8,915 nucleotides of DNA from Alphaproteobacteria bacterium (lineage in GTDB: Bacteria > Pseudomonadota > Alphaproteobacteria > ATCC43930 > CGMCC-115725), in contig JASHRZ010000228.1 in the NCBI GenBank assembly GCA_030037055.1, forward strand, positions 1 to 8,915, written 5' to 3'. Under the pieces are notes generated by a model. It made no database searches and was not told the DNA's origin. It worked only from the letters and a program-made list of their open reading frames with translations. Positions 1-5,483 of the stretch are shown one piece after another. Positions within the stretch are counted from its first letter, which is position 1. Every line of letters starts with the position of its first letter. The position numbers and the translations under genes were made by a program.

Positions 1-680
1 TCGACAACGTCATCGCCGCCGCCCATCGCCTCGGCATCACCAGCGAGCTTACTCGCGATGCGAGCCTCGCACTCGGCACCTCGGAGGTGACGCTGCTCGA
101 CCTCACCAGTGCCTATTGCGCCTTCGCCGGCGGCGGCCGCGCCGCGCTCCCCTATGGCATCACCGAGATCCGCGACCGCCGCGGGGCCCTCCTCTACAAG
201 CGCCAGGGCGATGGCGGTGGCCAAGTCATGACGCCGGAGATCGCCGGCGAGATGAACGCGATGCTGACCGGGGTCATCACCCGCGGCACGGGCCGCTCCG
301 CCCAGCTCGACCGGCCGGTGGCGGGCAAGACCGGCACGACGCAGGACTTCCACGACGCCTGGTTCATCGGCTATAGCGCCGATCTCGTCGCCGGAGTCTG
401 GCTCGGCAATGACGACAACTCCGCGATGAACCACGTGACCGGCGGCAGCCTGCCGGCGCGGACGTGGCGCGCCTTCATGGCGCAGGCGGTGCAGGGCATG
501 CCGGTGAAGCCGCTGCCGGCGGCGCCGACGCCGGCGACGCAGATCGCCTCGGCCAAGAACCATGCGGAGAGCTGGCTCGGCGGTCTCCTCCACAGCATCT
601 TCGGCAGCGACGGCGCGAGCGCCCACCGCCCGGCCCCGGTCGAGCAGCGTCAGCTCTACTTGCCGCAGACGCGGTGGTGA
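1..680 (+). CDS. Class A penicillin-binding protein (PBP1A-like), C-terminal part
   Basis: This is the C-terminal 225 residues of a bifunctional peptidoglycan glycosyltransferase/transpeptidase; the 5' part lies outside the window. The reading frame is open from base 3 to the TGA at 678-680. The KTGT motif, the third conserved motif of the penicillin-binding transpeptidase fold, lies at 327-338, followed by the typical AWFIGYS and VWLGNDD stretches. The catalytic Ser-x-x-Lys and Ser-x-Asn motifs and the glycosyltransferase domain would lie upstream and are not visible. The tail ends QLYLPQTRW after a Pro/Ala-rich linker. By family knowledge the protein is anchored in the inner membrane and cross-links peptidoglycan in the periplasm. 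The gene converges on the methyltransferase gene. A degenerate copy of its last ~215 bases lies at 2953-3118. The exact subclass (PBP1A or a paralogue) cannot be settled from the tail alone. Confidence 0.9.
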   Translation, partial: DNVIAAAHRLGITSELTRDASLALGTSEVTLLDLTSAYCAFAGGGRAALPYGITEIRDRRGALLYKRQGDGGGQVMTPEIAGEMNAMLTGVITRGTGRSAQLDRPVAGKTGTTQDFHDAWFIGYSADLVAGVWLGNDDNSAMNHVTGGSLPARTWRAFMAQAVQGMPVKPLPAAPTPATQIASAKNHAESWLGGLLHSIFGSDGASAHRPAPVEQRQLYLPQTRW

Positions 681-704
681 GGGCGAGCGGCCGCGCGCGG
701 AGAC

Positions 705-755
705 GCCAAGCGTGGACAAATAATGCATTTTGTTCGTGCGACGCGGCGGCTTGGC
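705..755. terminator. Inverted repeat between convergent genes, possible bidirectional terminator
   Basis: GCCAAGC (705-711) is the exact reverse complement of GCTTGGC (749-755). The 37-base spacer includes an AT-rich segment with the smaller repeat ACAAA...TTTGT. It sits in the 129-base gap between the stop codons of the penicillin-binding protein and methyltransferase genes, where a shared terminator is expected. There is no clear T-tract and the loop is long, so the call is weak. Confidence 0.2.
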
Positions 756-809
756 ATCGTCTTGCCGAGTGCGGGACCGCAGCCCGGAGAGCGATTCCGA
801 CCATGATGA

Positions 810-1427
810 TCAGAATTTCCGGCGCGAATGCGAAGACTCCTTTTGGAATATCGCGCCGTAGTGATGGGGTAGAAGCTCGACCAAATTCACCAACCCCAGT
901 CCGGCCGGCGCCAACAGCTCCGCCGCATCGGACGGCTCGAGGCGCATCTGCGTCGCAGGTCCGCGCGGCTGGCCAAGAACCTTTGTCTCCTCGCGTGGCC
1001 GCCGATGCCGATTGACCAATGCGAACCGTCCGGCCGGGTTCAGGACGGAAGCGACCGCGCGGCCAAGACGCAATTGGTCCGGAACACCGTGCAAGGTGTT
1101 CGCCAGCAGCACGAAATCCAGGACGGTTCGCACCAAAACCGCGATATCGTAGGCATTGCCCAGAATCAGATCGCAATTTGCAACCCCGGCCAGCTTCATC
1201 CGCGCGTTCGCTTTGGCCAATATTTCGGGCTCGATATCGATGCCAGTCACATGGCGGCAGATTTTCGCCATTGCGACAGTGAAGAGCCCGTCGCCGCAGC
1301 AGAGATCGATCGCCTCCATTCCGCACTGCAGGCCGAGCTCGGCGAGCACTCTGCTCGGCTCCGGCCAGAGAACATCCCACCAGTCGGCGTCAGGCATTGC
1401 CGTGCCTGGGAACGGACCCGCCGTCAT
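810..1427 (-). CDS. Class I SAM-dependent methyltransferase
   Basis: The product is a 205-residue Rossmann-fold methyltransferase, complete and cytosolic, with no signal peptide. Motif I for S-adenosylmethionine binding is AIDLCCGDG (residues 39-47), the acidic loop is GIDIEPE (62-68), and a family-typical ANTLHGVPD follows at 109-117. REETKVLGQPRG lies at 145-156 and the protein ends HHYGAIF plus a short basic tail. I chose the ATG at 1427 because the N-terminal block PFPGTAMPDADWW is recalled as conserved in this family. The frame is open upstream to 1520 but shows no family features, and an ATG ten codons later is a weaker alternative. The substrate is unknown; the fold alone does not say whether it methylates a small molecule, lipid or macromolecule. 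It is probably monocistronic, 165 bases downstream of xthA, with its own hairpin leader and an Fnr-type dyad upstream. Confidence 0.85.
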   Translation of the reverse strand: MTAGPFPGTAMPDADWWDVLWPEPSRVLAELGLQCGMEAIDLCCGDGLFTVAMAKICRHVTGIDIEPEILAKANARMKLAGVANCDLILGNAYDIAVLVRTVLDFVLLANTLHGVPDQLRLGRAVASVLNPAGRFALVNRHRRPREETKVLGQPRGPATQMRLEPSDAAELLAPAGLGLVNLVELLPHHYGAIFQKESSHSRRKF

Positions 1428-1450
1428 GTCGGACCTGCGGTCTTGGAACA

Positions 1451-1465
1451 GGCAGGAACCCTGCC
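1451..1465 (-). repeat. Hairpin in the methyltransferase leader
   Basis: GGCAGG-AAC-CCTGCC on the plus strand is a perfect 6-bp stem with a 3-base loop, starting 23 bases upstream of the methyltransferase ATG. If the -10-like CATAAT at 1473-1478 (minus strand) is used, transcription would start near 1465 and the hairpin would form the very 5' end of the message. That could protect the mRNA or affect its translation. The structure is seen; the role is inferred. Confidence 0.4.
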
Positions 1466-1523
1466 GACCTGCATTATGGCCTTCCCACCCAGGCGATGCT
1501 GCGCAGGCACCGATCGGCATTCA

Positions 1524-1537
1524 TTGACGCAGCTCAA
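1524..1537 (-). promoter_or_regulatory. Crp/Fnr-type dyad upstream of the methyltransferase gene
   Basis: On the minus strand the site reads TTGAGCTGCGTCAA, which matches the TTGA-N6-TCAA core of Fnr/FixK/Dnr-family operators and 8 of 10 fixed positions of TTGAT-N4-ATCAA. Its centre is 103 bases from the methyltransferase ATG. A -10-like CATAAT lies at 1478-1473 with no good -35. That arrangement puts the box about 65 bases upstream of the inferred start, near the spacing of class I Fnr-type activation. The central four bases (CTGC) match those of the perfect box at 2893-2906. Confidence 0.45.
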
Positions 1538-1592
1538 TCGCTTCGAGCCCTTCGCGCCGATGCCGAAGCCGCAGAACGGCGCCTAATCCGCC

Positions 1593-2396
1593 TCACAGGT
1601 TCAGGTCGCACCAGACCGGAACGTGGTCGGACGGCTTTTCCTTGCCGCGCGGTCTCCTGTCGATACCGCAATCGACGAGCCCGGCGAGCGCCTGCGGCGA
1701 GAGCAGGAGATGATCGATGCGCCAGCCAAGGTTGTTGGCCCAAGCGCGGCCCTGATAGTCCCAGAAAGTGTAGTTGCCGGGTTCGGGGTGGCGCGCCCCG
1801 ATCACGTCGGTGAGGCCATACTTCAGCAGCTCCCGGAACTTGGCACGCGCTTCCGGCCGACACAGGGCGTCATTGCCCCACAGGAAAGGGTCGTAGACGT
1901 CGGCGTCGGTCGGCGCAACGTTGTAATCGCCGCCGAGGACTAGTGCTTCCTCCTGCTTGAGCAGCTGGCGCACATGGCGAACAAGGCGCGTCATCCAATC
2001 AAGTTTATAGGCGAAGCTCTCGCTGCCGGCGGGATTGCCGTTGGGCAGATAAAGGGAGGCCACGCGTAGGGTTGGCGGGCGGCGCTCGCCTCCGGCGGAC
2101 AACTCGACGACGGCTTCGATATAACGGGCCTGATCGTCTTCAGGGTCGCCCGGCAGCCGGCGGCGCTCAACACAGAGCCGAGGACGCGACAGGATAGCCA
2201 CGCCGTTGTAGGCCTTCTGGCCGACCGTCTCGACATGGTATTCCAGTTTTTCGAATTCCTGGCGGGGGAACTCGTCATCGATGCACTTCATCTCCTGTAA
2301 CATGACCACGTCGGGCTTCTCGGCCTTGAGCCAGCTGGCGACGGCATGGACGCGGGCCTTAATCGAATTGACATTCCAGGTGACGAGGCGGGTCAT
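1593..2396 (-). CDS. xthA: Exodeoxyribonuclease III (AP endonuclease)
   Basis: This 267-residue protein is full length for the exonuclease III family of Mg-dependent endonuclease/exonuclease/phosphatase-fold enzymes. It acts in base-excision repair by cutting DNA 5' to abasic sites and degrading 3' ends. The active-site blocks are all present: WNVNSIKAR (7-15, Asn8), QEMK with Glu35, LYLPNG (115-120), GGDYN (156-160, with Asp157 and Asn160), WRIDH (225-229) and KPSDHVPVW (254-262, with Asp257 and His258). The ATG at 2396 begins directly with the conserved TRLVTWNVNS strand. It has a good Shine-Dalgarno GAGGAG (2410-2405) with an 8-base spacer. The gene follows the 80-residue hypothetical gene on the same strand after 193 bases, and read-through from that gene is possible but not shown. 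I see nothing broken in it. Confidence 0.95.
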   Translation of the reverse strand: MTRLVTWNVNSIKARVHAVASWLKAEKPDVVMLQEMKCIDDEFPRQEFEKLEYHVETVGQKAYNGVAILSRPRLCVERRRLPGDPEDDQARYIEAVVELSAGGERRPPTLRVASLYLPNGNPAGSESFAYKLDWMTRLVRHVRQLLKQEEALVLGGDYNVAPTDADVYDPFLWGNDALCRPEARAKFRELLKYGLTDVIGARHPEPGNYTFWDYQGRAWANNLGWRIDHLLLSPQALAGLVDCGIDRRPRGKEKPSDHVPVWCDLNL

Positions 2397-2589
2397 GGCG
2401 GAGGCTCCTCGCCGAGATCATAGGAGGCTCTGGTGGCGGAATCTGCGCCAGCGGCATGCCGACAGGAAGTTCGCCGGCCCGAGCCCGCGCGTCTCGGCCG
2501 CAAACCAGGCGCCGGCGTCGCTCTGATTGGGACTCGGCCGGGTCTTTCTCGTATTCGACGCCGATGATGCTCGTCGAGGTCAGCCGGCC

Positions 2590-2832
2590 TCAAGCGACCT
2601 TCGCCGCCTGTTGGGACGCAGCGGCGCGATCCCCGCGCCAAAGCTCAAGGCTGACTACCTTCTTGCCTCTCTGCGCGATCCGAATCTCGAGCAGCGTCGA
2701 CAGGAATTTGCGTCGTGCGCGAAGCCAATGAAGATCTTCGAGGTCTTCGTCATCCACGGTCTGTTGCGTGCTCAGCGCGGCGATGAGCCAGTCGATGTTG
2801 CGGAGATCGCGCAGAAGTTCGTCGGAGCTCAT
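2590..2832 (-). CDS. Small conserved-looking protein of unknown function, preceded by an Fnr-type box
   Basis: An 80-residue soluble protein is predicted, beginning MSSDELLRDLRNIDWLIAAL. It looks strongly helical. The middle (about residues 25-55) is rich in Asp, Glu, Leu and Arg, with DDEDLEDLHWLRARRKFL, and suits an amphipathic helix or a helical hairpin. There is no signal peptide, no membrane segment and no recognisable motif. The ATG at 2832 is preferred over an in-frame TTG at 2847 because GAGG lies 7 bases upstream of it. It is favoured over the opposite-strand frame because its composition is protein-like and a well-formed operator stands upstream. I do not recognise the family. The frame stays open for about 60 more codons beyond the TGA at 2592-2590, so an originally longer protein cannot be excluded. 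xthA follows after 193 bases. Confidence 0.6.
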   Translation of the reverse strand: MSSDELLRDLRNIDWLIAALSTQQTVDDEDLEDLHWLRARRKFLSTLLEIRIAQRGKKVVSLELWRGDRAAASQQAAKVA

Positions 2833-2892
2833 GGAGCGGCCTCGCAAAACATCTGTTCCGGCAAATCCCAGCCCGATCTCTGGGCCGGCGCC

Positions 2893-2906
2893 TTGATGCA
2901 GATCAA
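2893..2906 (-). promoter_or_regulatory. Perfect Fnr/FixK-type operator TTGAT-N4-ATCAA
   Basis: The site is TTGATCTGCATCAA on the minus strand, a perfect dyad that matches the Fnr/FixK/Anr consensus at all ten fixed positions. Its centre is about 67 bases upstream of the ATG of the 80-residue gene. If it activates from the usual -41.5 position, transcription would start near 2858 with a leader of about 26 bases. No good -10 is visible there, which is common in alphaproteobacteria. The plus-strand side has only a gene remnant, so the minus-strand gene is the likely target. Confidence 0.65.
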
Positions 2907-2952
2907 ATCAGTAGATTTCGCGGATGGGGGCGAGAGGGCGAGAAGACCAGCC

Positions 2953-3118
2953 TGGCGCGCTTTCATGGCGCAGGCGGCACAGGCCATGCCGCTAAAGCTG
3001 CTGCCGCAGCGCTGGGGACGCAGATCGCCTCGGCCAAGAGCCGCGGGGAGAGCTGGCTCTGTCGCCTCCTCGAAAGCTCTTCGGCAGCGCCCGCTCTATG
3101 CGCCGCAGCCGCGGCGGC
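2953..3118 (+). pseudogene. Decayed copy of the penicillin-binding protein 3' end
   Basis: This segment matches the end of the penicillin-binding protein gene at 465-680. The first ~54 bases differ at only about seven positions and still encode WRAFMAQAAQAMPLKLLP against WRAFMAQAVQGMPVKPLP. A deletion of about 7 bases then shifts the frame. The next block (TQIASAKSRGESWL in the shifted frame, against TQIASAKNHAESWL) is also clear, and a further deletion of about 40 bases follows before LYAPQPRR. The stop codon is lost (TGA to CGA). Nothing upstream of 2953 resembles the rest of the gene. It is a non-functional remnant of a paralogue or of a partial duplication. Confidence 0.8.
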
Positions 3119-3165
3119 GAGCGGGGCGGGTAAATCGCGAGCAGCTGTCGCGAAGACAAGCAAGC

Positions 3166-3194
3166 GCCCCGCTGTCGCTCGAAAAGGCGGGGCG
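3166..3194. repeat. GC-rich inverted repeat, terminator-like
   Basis: CGCCCCGC (3166-3173) pairs exactly with GCGGGGCG (3187-3194) around a 13-base loop, and a G-T and an A-T pair can extend the stem. Neither strand has a continuous T-tract after the stem; the minus strand continues CTTGCTTGTCTT. It may be an old terminator belonging to the gene remnant just before it, or a weak minus-strand terminator. Confidence 0.35.
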
Positions 3195-3268
3195 TTGCTG
3201 TATCAGTCGCTCTTTCAGATGCTCGCGACCATGAAATTATCAGCAGTCCGGCAATCATGAAACCTGAA

Positions 3269-3287
3269 TTAGACAGCATTTGTCTAA
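3269..3287. repeat. AT-rich perfect hairpin
   Basis: TTAGACA (3269-3275) and TGTCTAA (3281-3287) form a perfect 7-bp dyad with a 5-base loop. It stands out as AT-rich in GC-rich surroundings and lies at the distal end of the structured stretch downstream of amt. It could be a protein-binding dyad or a weak stem; there is no T-tract strong enough for a confident terminator. Confidence 0.35.
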
Positions 3288-3292
3288 AACAC

Positions 3293-3418
3293 GCGGGACC
3301 GCCGCCACCTCGACCGGTCGAGACTGCTGTCGGGAAGGCGCGAAGGTTTCGGAACCCTCGGCGACGTCGACCACCCTTACCGGGTTCAGCCGGCCGCGAG
3401 GTCCCGCAGGAGCTGCGG
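3293..3418 (-). other. Candidate structured RNA region downstream of amt
   Basis: Several pairings are nested in 126 bases. GCGGGACC (3293-3300) is the exact complement of GGTCCCGC (3400-3407). CTCGACCGGTCGAG (3309-3322) is a 14-base palindrome. GGTT-TCGG-AACC (3345-3356) is a small stem that extends by a G-U and an A-U pair only on the minus strand. CCGCAG-GAG-CTGCGG (3404-3418) is a 6-bp hairpin. The outer pairing and the last hairpin share bases 3404-3407, so they exclude each other. I recognise no known riboswitch, SRP RNA, 6S RNA or RNase P signature. It may be a 3' UTR-derived small RNA of amt, an independent RNA, or chance structure in GC-rich DNA. Confidence 0.25.
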
Positions 3419-3421
3419 AAA

Positions 3422-3443
3422 CCTCGCAGGCCGCGGCGCGAGG
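3422..3443 (-). terminator. Candidate amt terminator hairpin
   Basis: On the minus strand CCTCGC and GCGAGG form a 6-bp stem around a 10-base GC-rich loop, starting 15 bases after the amt stop codon and followed by TTT. The short T-run makes it a weak intrinsic terminator, but the position is right, and a second hairpin follows at once (3418-3404). Confidence 0.4.
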
Positions 3444-3458
3444 AAGGCGGGTCGCCGA

Positions 3459-4778
3459 CTACTCGCCTTCCGTGCCGATCGCGTAGGCGGTCTCGCCGTG
3501 AACGGCGTCGTCGCCCACCTTGAGCATGGCCTCATCCATGCGCAAGGGCACGAAGAACGAGATGACCTTGAGGATGATGTAGGTGGCGATCACGTTGTAC
3601 ACGATGATGAACGCCGCGCCGTAGAACTGCAGCAGGAGCTGGTCGGGATTGCCGTAGAGCAAGCCGGTCACGTTGACGCCGGGTGCCTCCTTGTCGGTGC
3701 CGATATATTGCAGCATGTCCGGAGTGGCGAGGATGCCGGTCAGCAGGCCGCCCATCAGGCCCGCAATGCCGTGGGTGGAGAATACGCTCAAGGTGTCGTC
3801 CACTTTCATCATCAGCTTGGTCTTTTGCAGCTTGTTCATGCTGAACCAGGGAATGATCCCGGCGGCTATGCCGATGATGATCGCGCCCCAGCCGTTCACA
3901 TAGCCGGCGGCGGGCGTGATCGCCACCAAGCCGGCGATCATGCCGTTGACCGCGCCGATGATCGACGGCTTGCCGTAGGCCATCTTGTCCATCAGCGTCC
4001 AGACCAGAAGCGCGGTCGCGGTGGTCGTGTTGGTGTTCAGCACCGCGGCGCCGGCATCGGCGTTGGCGAAATAGGGGTCGCCACCATTGAAGCCGTTCCA
4101 GCCCAGCCACAGAATGCCGGCACCGGCCAGGGTGATCAGCAGGCTGTTGGGCGGGAAATGCTCGCGATCCTGCTGCAGGCGCGGGCCGACCATCCACGCG
4201 GCGACGAATCCCGAAGTGCCCGCGGCGAGATGGATGACGTAGCCGCCCGAGAAGTCCGCCACGCCCATGGCGGCAAGCCAGCCGCCGCCCCACAGGCTAA
4301 ACGCTCCCACCGTATAGACGAACGTCATCCAGAGGGGGCAGAACAGCACCCACGCCGTGAAGTTCATGCGGCCAAGCACGGACCCGCCCAGAATGATCAC
4401 CGTGATCGCGGCGAACACGAACTGGAAGAACATCAGAGTCGCCATCGGGAAGGCAAGGTCTGGCATGCCCGAGGCGGCCGCCGGAATCACCGCCTGGCCG
4501 GTGGTGAACGCGGCCGACATCGCCGGCATCGGGGTCCCCAAGAAGGGGAACCATTGCGGCCCGAAGGCCATGTTGTAGCCGAACAGAATCCAGACGATCA
4601 GCACCGCGGCGAAGGCGTACATCGACATGAAGGCGGAGTTGATTGCCCATTTCTTCTTGACGATGCCACCGTAAAGAATCGTCAGCCCCGGAATGCTTTG
4701 CAGGCCGACGAAGGTCGCGGCCGCCAATTGCCAGGCGTTGTCCCCGGTATCGAGCCATTTGGGCGATGGTACGAGCAC
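3459..4778 (-). CDS. amt: Amt-family ammonium channel
   Basis: This 439-residue inner-membrane channel takes up ammonium and is full length for the Amt/MEP/Rh family (about 11 membrane helices). The pore histidines are present: His183 in GGYVIHLAAG and His336 in STHGIAG, with the structural Asp175 in ADFSGG. WNGFNGGD (227-234) and the Phe-rich gate region FFQFVFA (117-123) also fit. The cytoplasmic tail keeps DEAMLK...HGETAY (415-432), the part that PII proteins such as GlnK act on in other Amt proteins. No cleavable signal peptide is obvious. The start is the GTG at 4778, supported by a strong Shine-Dalgarno sequence. No glnK gene adjoins it: downstream is the structured gap and upstream is a divergent gene. 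A sigma-54 promoter about 90 bases upstream implies nitrogen-limited expression. Confidence 0.95.
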   Translation of the reverse strand: MLVPSPKWLDTGDNAWQLAAATFVGLQSIPGLTILYGGIVKKKWAINSAFMSMYAFAAVLIVWILFGYNMAFGPQWFPFLGTPMPAMSAAFTTGQAVIPAAASGMPDLAFPMATLMFFQFVFAAITVIILGGSVLGRMNFTAWVLFCPLWMTFVYTVGAFSLWGGGWLAAMGVADFSGGYVIHLAAGTSGFVAAWMVGPRLQQDREHFPPNSLLITLAGAGILWLGWNGFNGGDPYFANADAGAAVLNTNTTTATALLVWTLMDKMAYGKPSIIGAVNGMIAGLVAITPAAGYVNGWGAIIIGIAAGIIPWFSMNKLQKTKLMMKVDDTLSVFSTHGIAGLMGGLLTGILATPDMLQYIGTDKEAPGVNVTGLLYGNPDQLLLQFYGAAFIIVYNVIATYIILKVISFFVPLRMDEAMLKVGDDAVHGETAYAIGTEGE

Positions 4779-4780
4779 GG

Positions 4781-4790
4781 CTTCCCCCTC
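4781..4790 (-). promoter_or_regulatory. Ribosome binding site setting the GTG start of amt
   Basis: The minus strand reads GAGGGGGAAG from 4790 to 4781. The GAGGGGG core is five bases from the GTG at 4778-4776. This strong, well-spaced site supports GTG as the real start despite the lack of an ATG. Confidence 0.7.
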
Positions 4791-4849
4791 TGTTTTGGCG
4801 GTCCCCTAAGAAATCCGCGTTTGGACGAGACGCGAGCAAGCGACGCCAG

Positions 4850-4861
4850 CCAGCGCGCTGG
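4850..4861. repeat. 12-bp palindrome at the expected amt transcription start
   Basis: CCAGCGCGCTGG is a perfect palindrome. It overlaps the point about 12 bases downstream of the sigma-54 -12 element, where amt transcription should begin. It could be an operator, but short GC palindromes are common in such DNA. Confidence 0.25.
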
Positions 4862-4868
4862 AATTGGC

Positions 4869-4883
4869 GCAACAATCATGCCA
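4869..4883 (-). promoter_or_regulatory. Sigma-54 (RpoN) promoter of amt
   Basis: The minus strand reads TGGCATGATTGTTGC, with GG and GC exactly 10 bases apart. It matches the -24/-12 consensus TGGCAC-N5-TTGC at all but one base. Transcription would start near 4857, giving a leader of about 80 bases. By known biology such promoters need an enhancer-binding activator, for amt genes usually NtrC. A possible IHF site lies upstream at 4958-4970. I could not find a convincing NtrC dyad by eye. Confidence 0.75.
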
Positions 4884-4957
4884 CTCGTTCCGGCGAGCCC
4901 TACCGGCCAGTCCTGCAAACGCGACCAGCGCTTCTTTGAGCGAAATGATCATAAAAC

Positions 4958-4970
4958 CAACATTTTGAAC
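4958..4970 (-). promoter_or_regulatory. Possible IHF site in an AT-rich segment between divergent genes
   Basis: On the minus strand the site reads GTTCAAAATGTTG, which keeps the TCAA-N4-TTG core of the IHF consensus (WATCAA-N4-TTR) but misses its first two bases. It lies about 80-90 bases upstream of the sigma-54 promoter, in a conspicuous AT-rich stretch (about 4942-4977). DNA bending here would fit a sigma-54 enhancer arrangement. The same AT-rich stretch may hold the promoter of the plus-strand gene at 5035. Confidence 0.25.
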
Positions 4971-5034
4971 ATAATTTAGGCAGGAGACCCGGCGCGCTTC
5001 TGCGACGTTCTTTGCAAGTGCGGGACAATTGGCT

Positions 5035-5391
5035 ATGGATCGGATCATGGCCACAGAGATCCTGAACCGGCTGCTTGCGGCGGGGATCGCCGCCCTCGCG
5101 GCCGGCGTGGCGGTTCCCGCGCTCGCCGGCGAGGCGCCGCCCGGGACGGCCATGATCACCTGCACCAATCCCGCGAGCGGCGCGAGCTGGCAGATCAGGA
5201 TCGACTACGACAAGGGCATGGTGGATTCCAATCCGGCCCGGATCAGCGATGCAAAGATTTCCTGGCACGACGCCAAGGACGGCGGCAATTACACGCTGGA
5301 CCGCAGGTCCGGGGCTCTCACGGTGGTCGTCGCCTCGAGCACCGGCGGCTATTTCCTCTACGATCGTTGCCGGCTGGAGGACAGAGGCTGA
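5035..5391 (+). CDS. Small secreted protein of unknown function
   Basis: A 118-residue exported protein is predicted. The N terminus has a hydrophobic signal segment (about residues 13-30, LLAAGIAALAAGVAVPAL) ending in ALA-G, so signal peptidase I would cut after residue 31. The mature ~87 residues contain CTNPASGASWQIRIDYD, NPARISDAKISWHDAKDGG, and ASSTGGYFLYDRCRLED, alternating like beta strands. Two cysteines (43 and 112) could form a periplasmic disulfide. I chose the ATG at 5035 because GGGA lies about nine bases upstream; the ATG at 5047 is a good alternative. I recall similar uncharacterised proteins from alphaproteobacteria but no function. It is divergent from amt and 92 bases upstream of the kinase/phosphatase gene, so co-transcription with the latter is possible. 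Confidence 0.75.
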   Translation: MDRIMATEILNRLLAAGIAALAAGVAVPALAGEAPPGTAMITCTNPASGASWQIRIDYDKGMVDSNPARISDAKISWHDAKDGGNYTLDRRSGALTVVVASSTGGYFLYDRCRLEDRG

Positions 5392-5483
5392 GGAATTGAA
5401 GCCGCAGTTCCAGCATCGCGGCTGTGCCACGACCGCGCCACGCTCCGGGCAGCCCGCCGCCCGGCGAAATCGGAGCGACGCCG

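Noticed and set aside
475..1380. Minus-strand open frame of 301 codons overlapping the penicillin-binding protein and methyltransferase genes
   Set aside because: It overlaps two well-supported genes in other frames and has an Arg/Ala/Pro-rich, non-protein-like composition.
681..2952. Integrated genomic island bounded by the duplicated penicillin-binding protein gene end
   Set aside because: No integrase, transposase or exact attachment-site repeat is visible, and the genes inside are ordinary chromosomal types. The idea remains only as an alternative explanation of the duplicate.
2527..3234. Long plus-strand open frame of 235 codons
   Set aside because: Its first part lies opposite the 80-residue gene and its second part runs through the penicillin-binding protein remnant and then out of frame. 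It has no family features and no convincing ribosome binding site.
3240..3458. Known riboswitch, SRP RNA, 6S RNA or tRNA in the structured region after amt
   Set aside because: None of the conserved signatures I know (thiamine, cobalamin, glycine, cyclic-di-GMP, SRP GGAAGCAGCC-type loop, tRNA arms) could be recognised on either strand.
3498..4979. Plus-strand open frame of 493 codons opposite amt
   Set aside because: It is an antisense shadow of the amt gene, with the His/Gly/Asp-rich composition typical of such shadows.
4779..5034. NtrC binding dyad upstream of the sigma-54 promoter
   Set aside because: Short matches such as GCAAGTGC near 5016 were seen, but no good TGCAC-type dyad with correct spacing.
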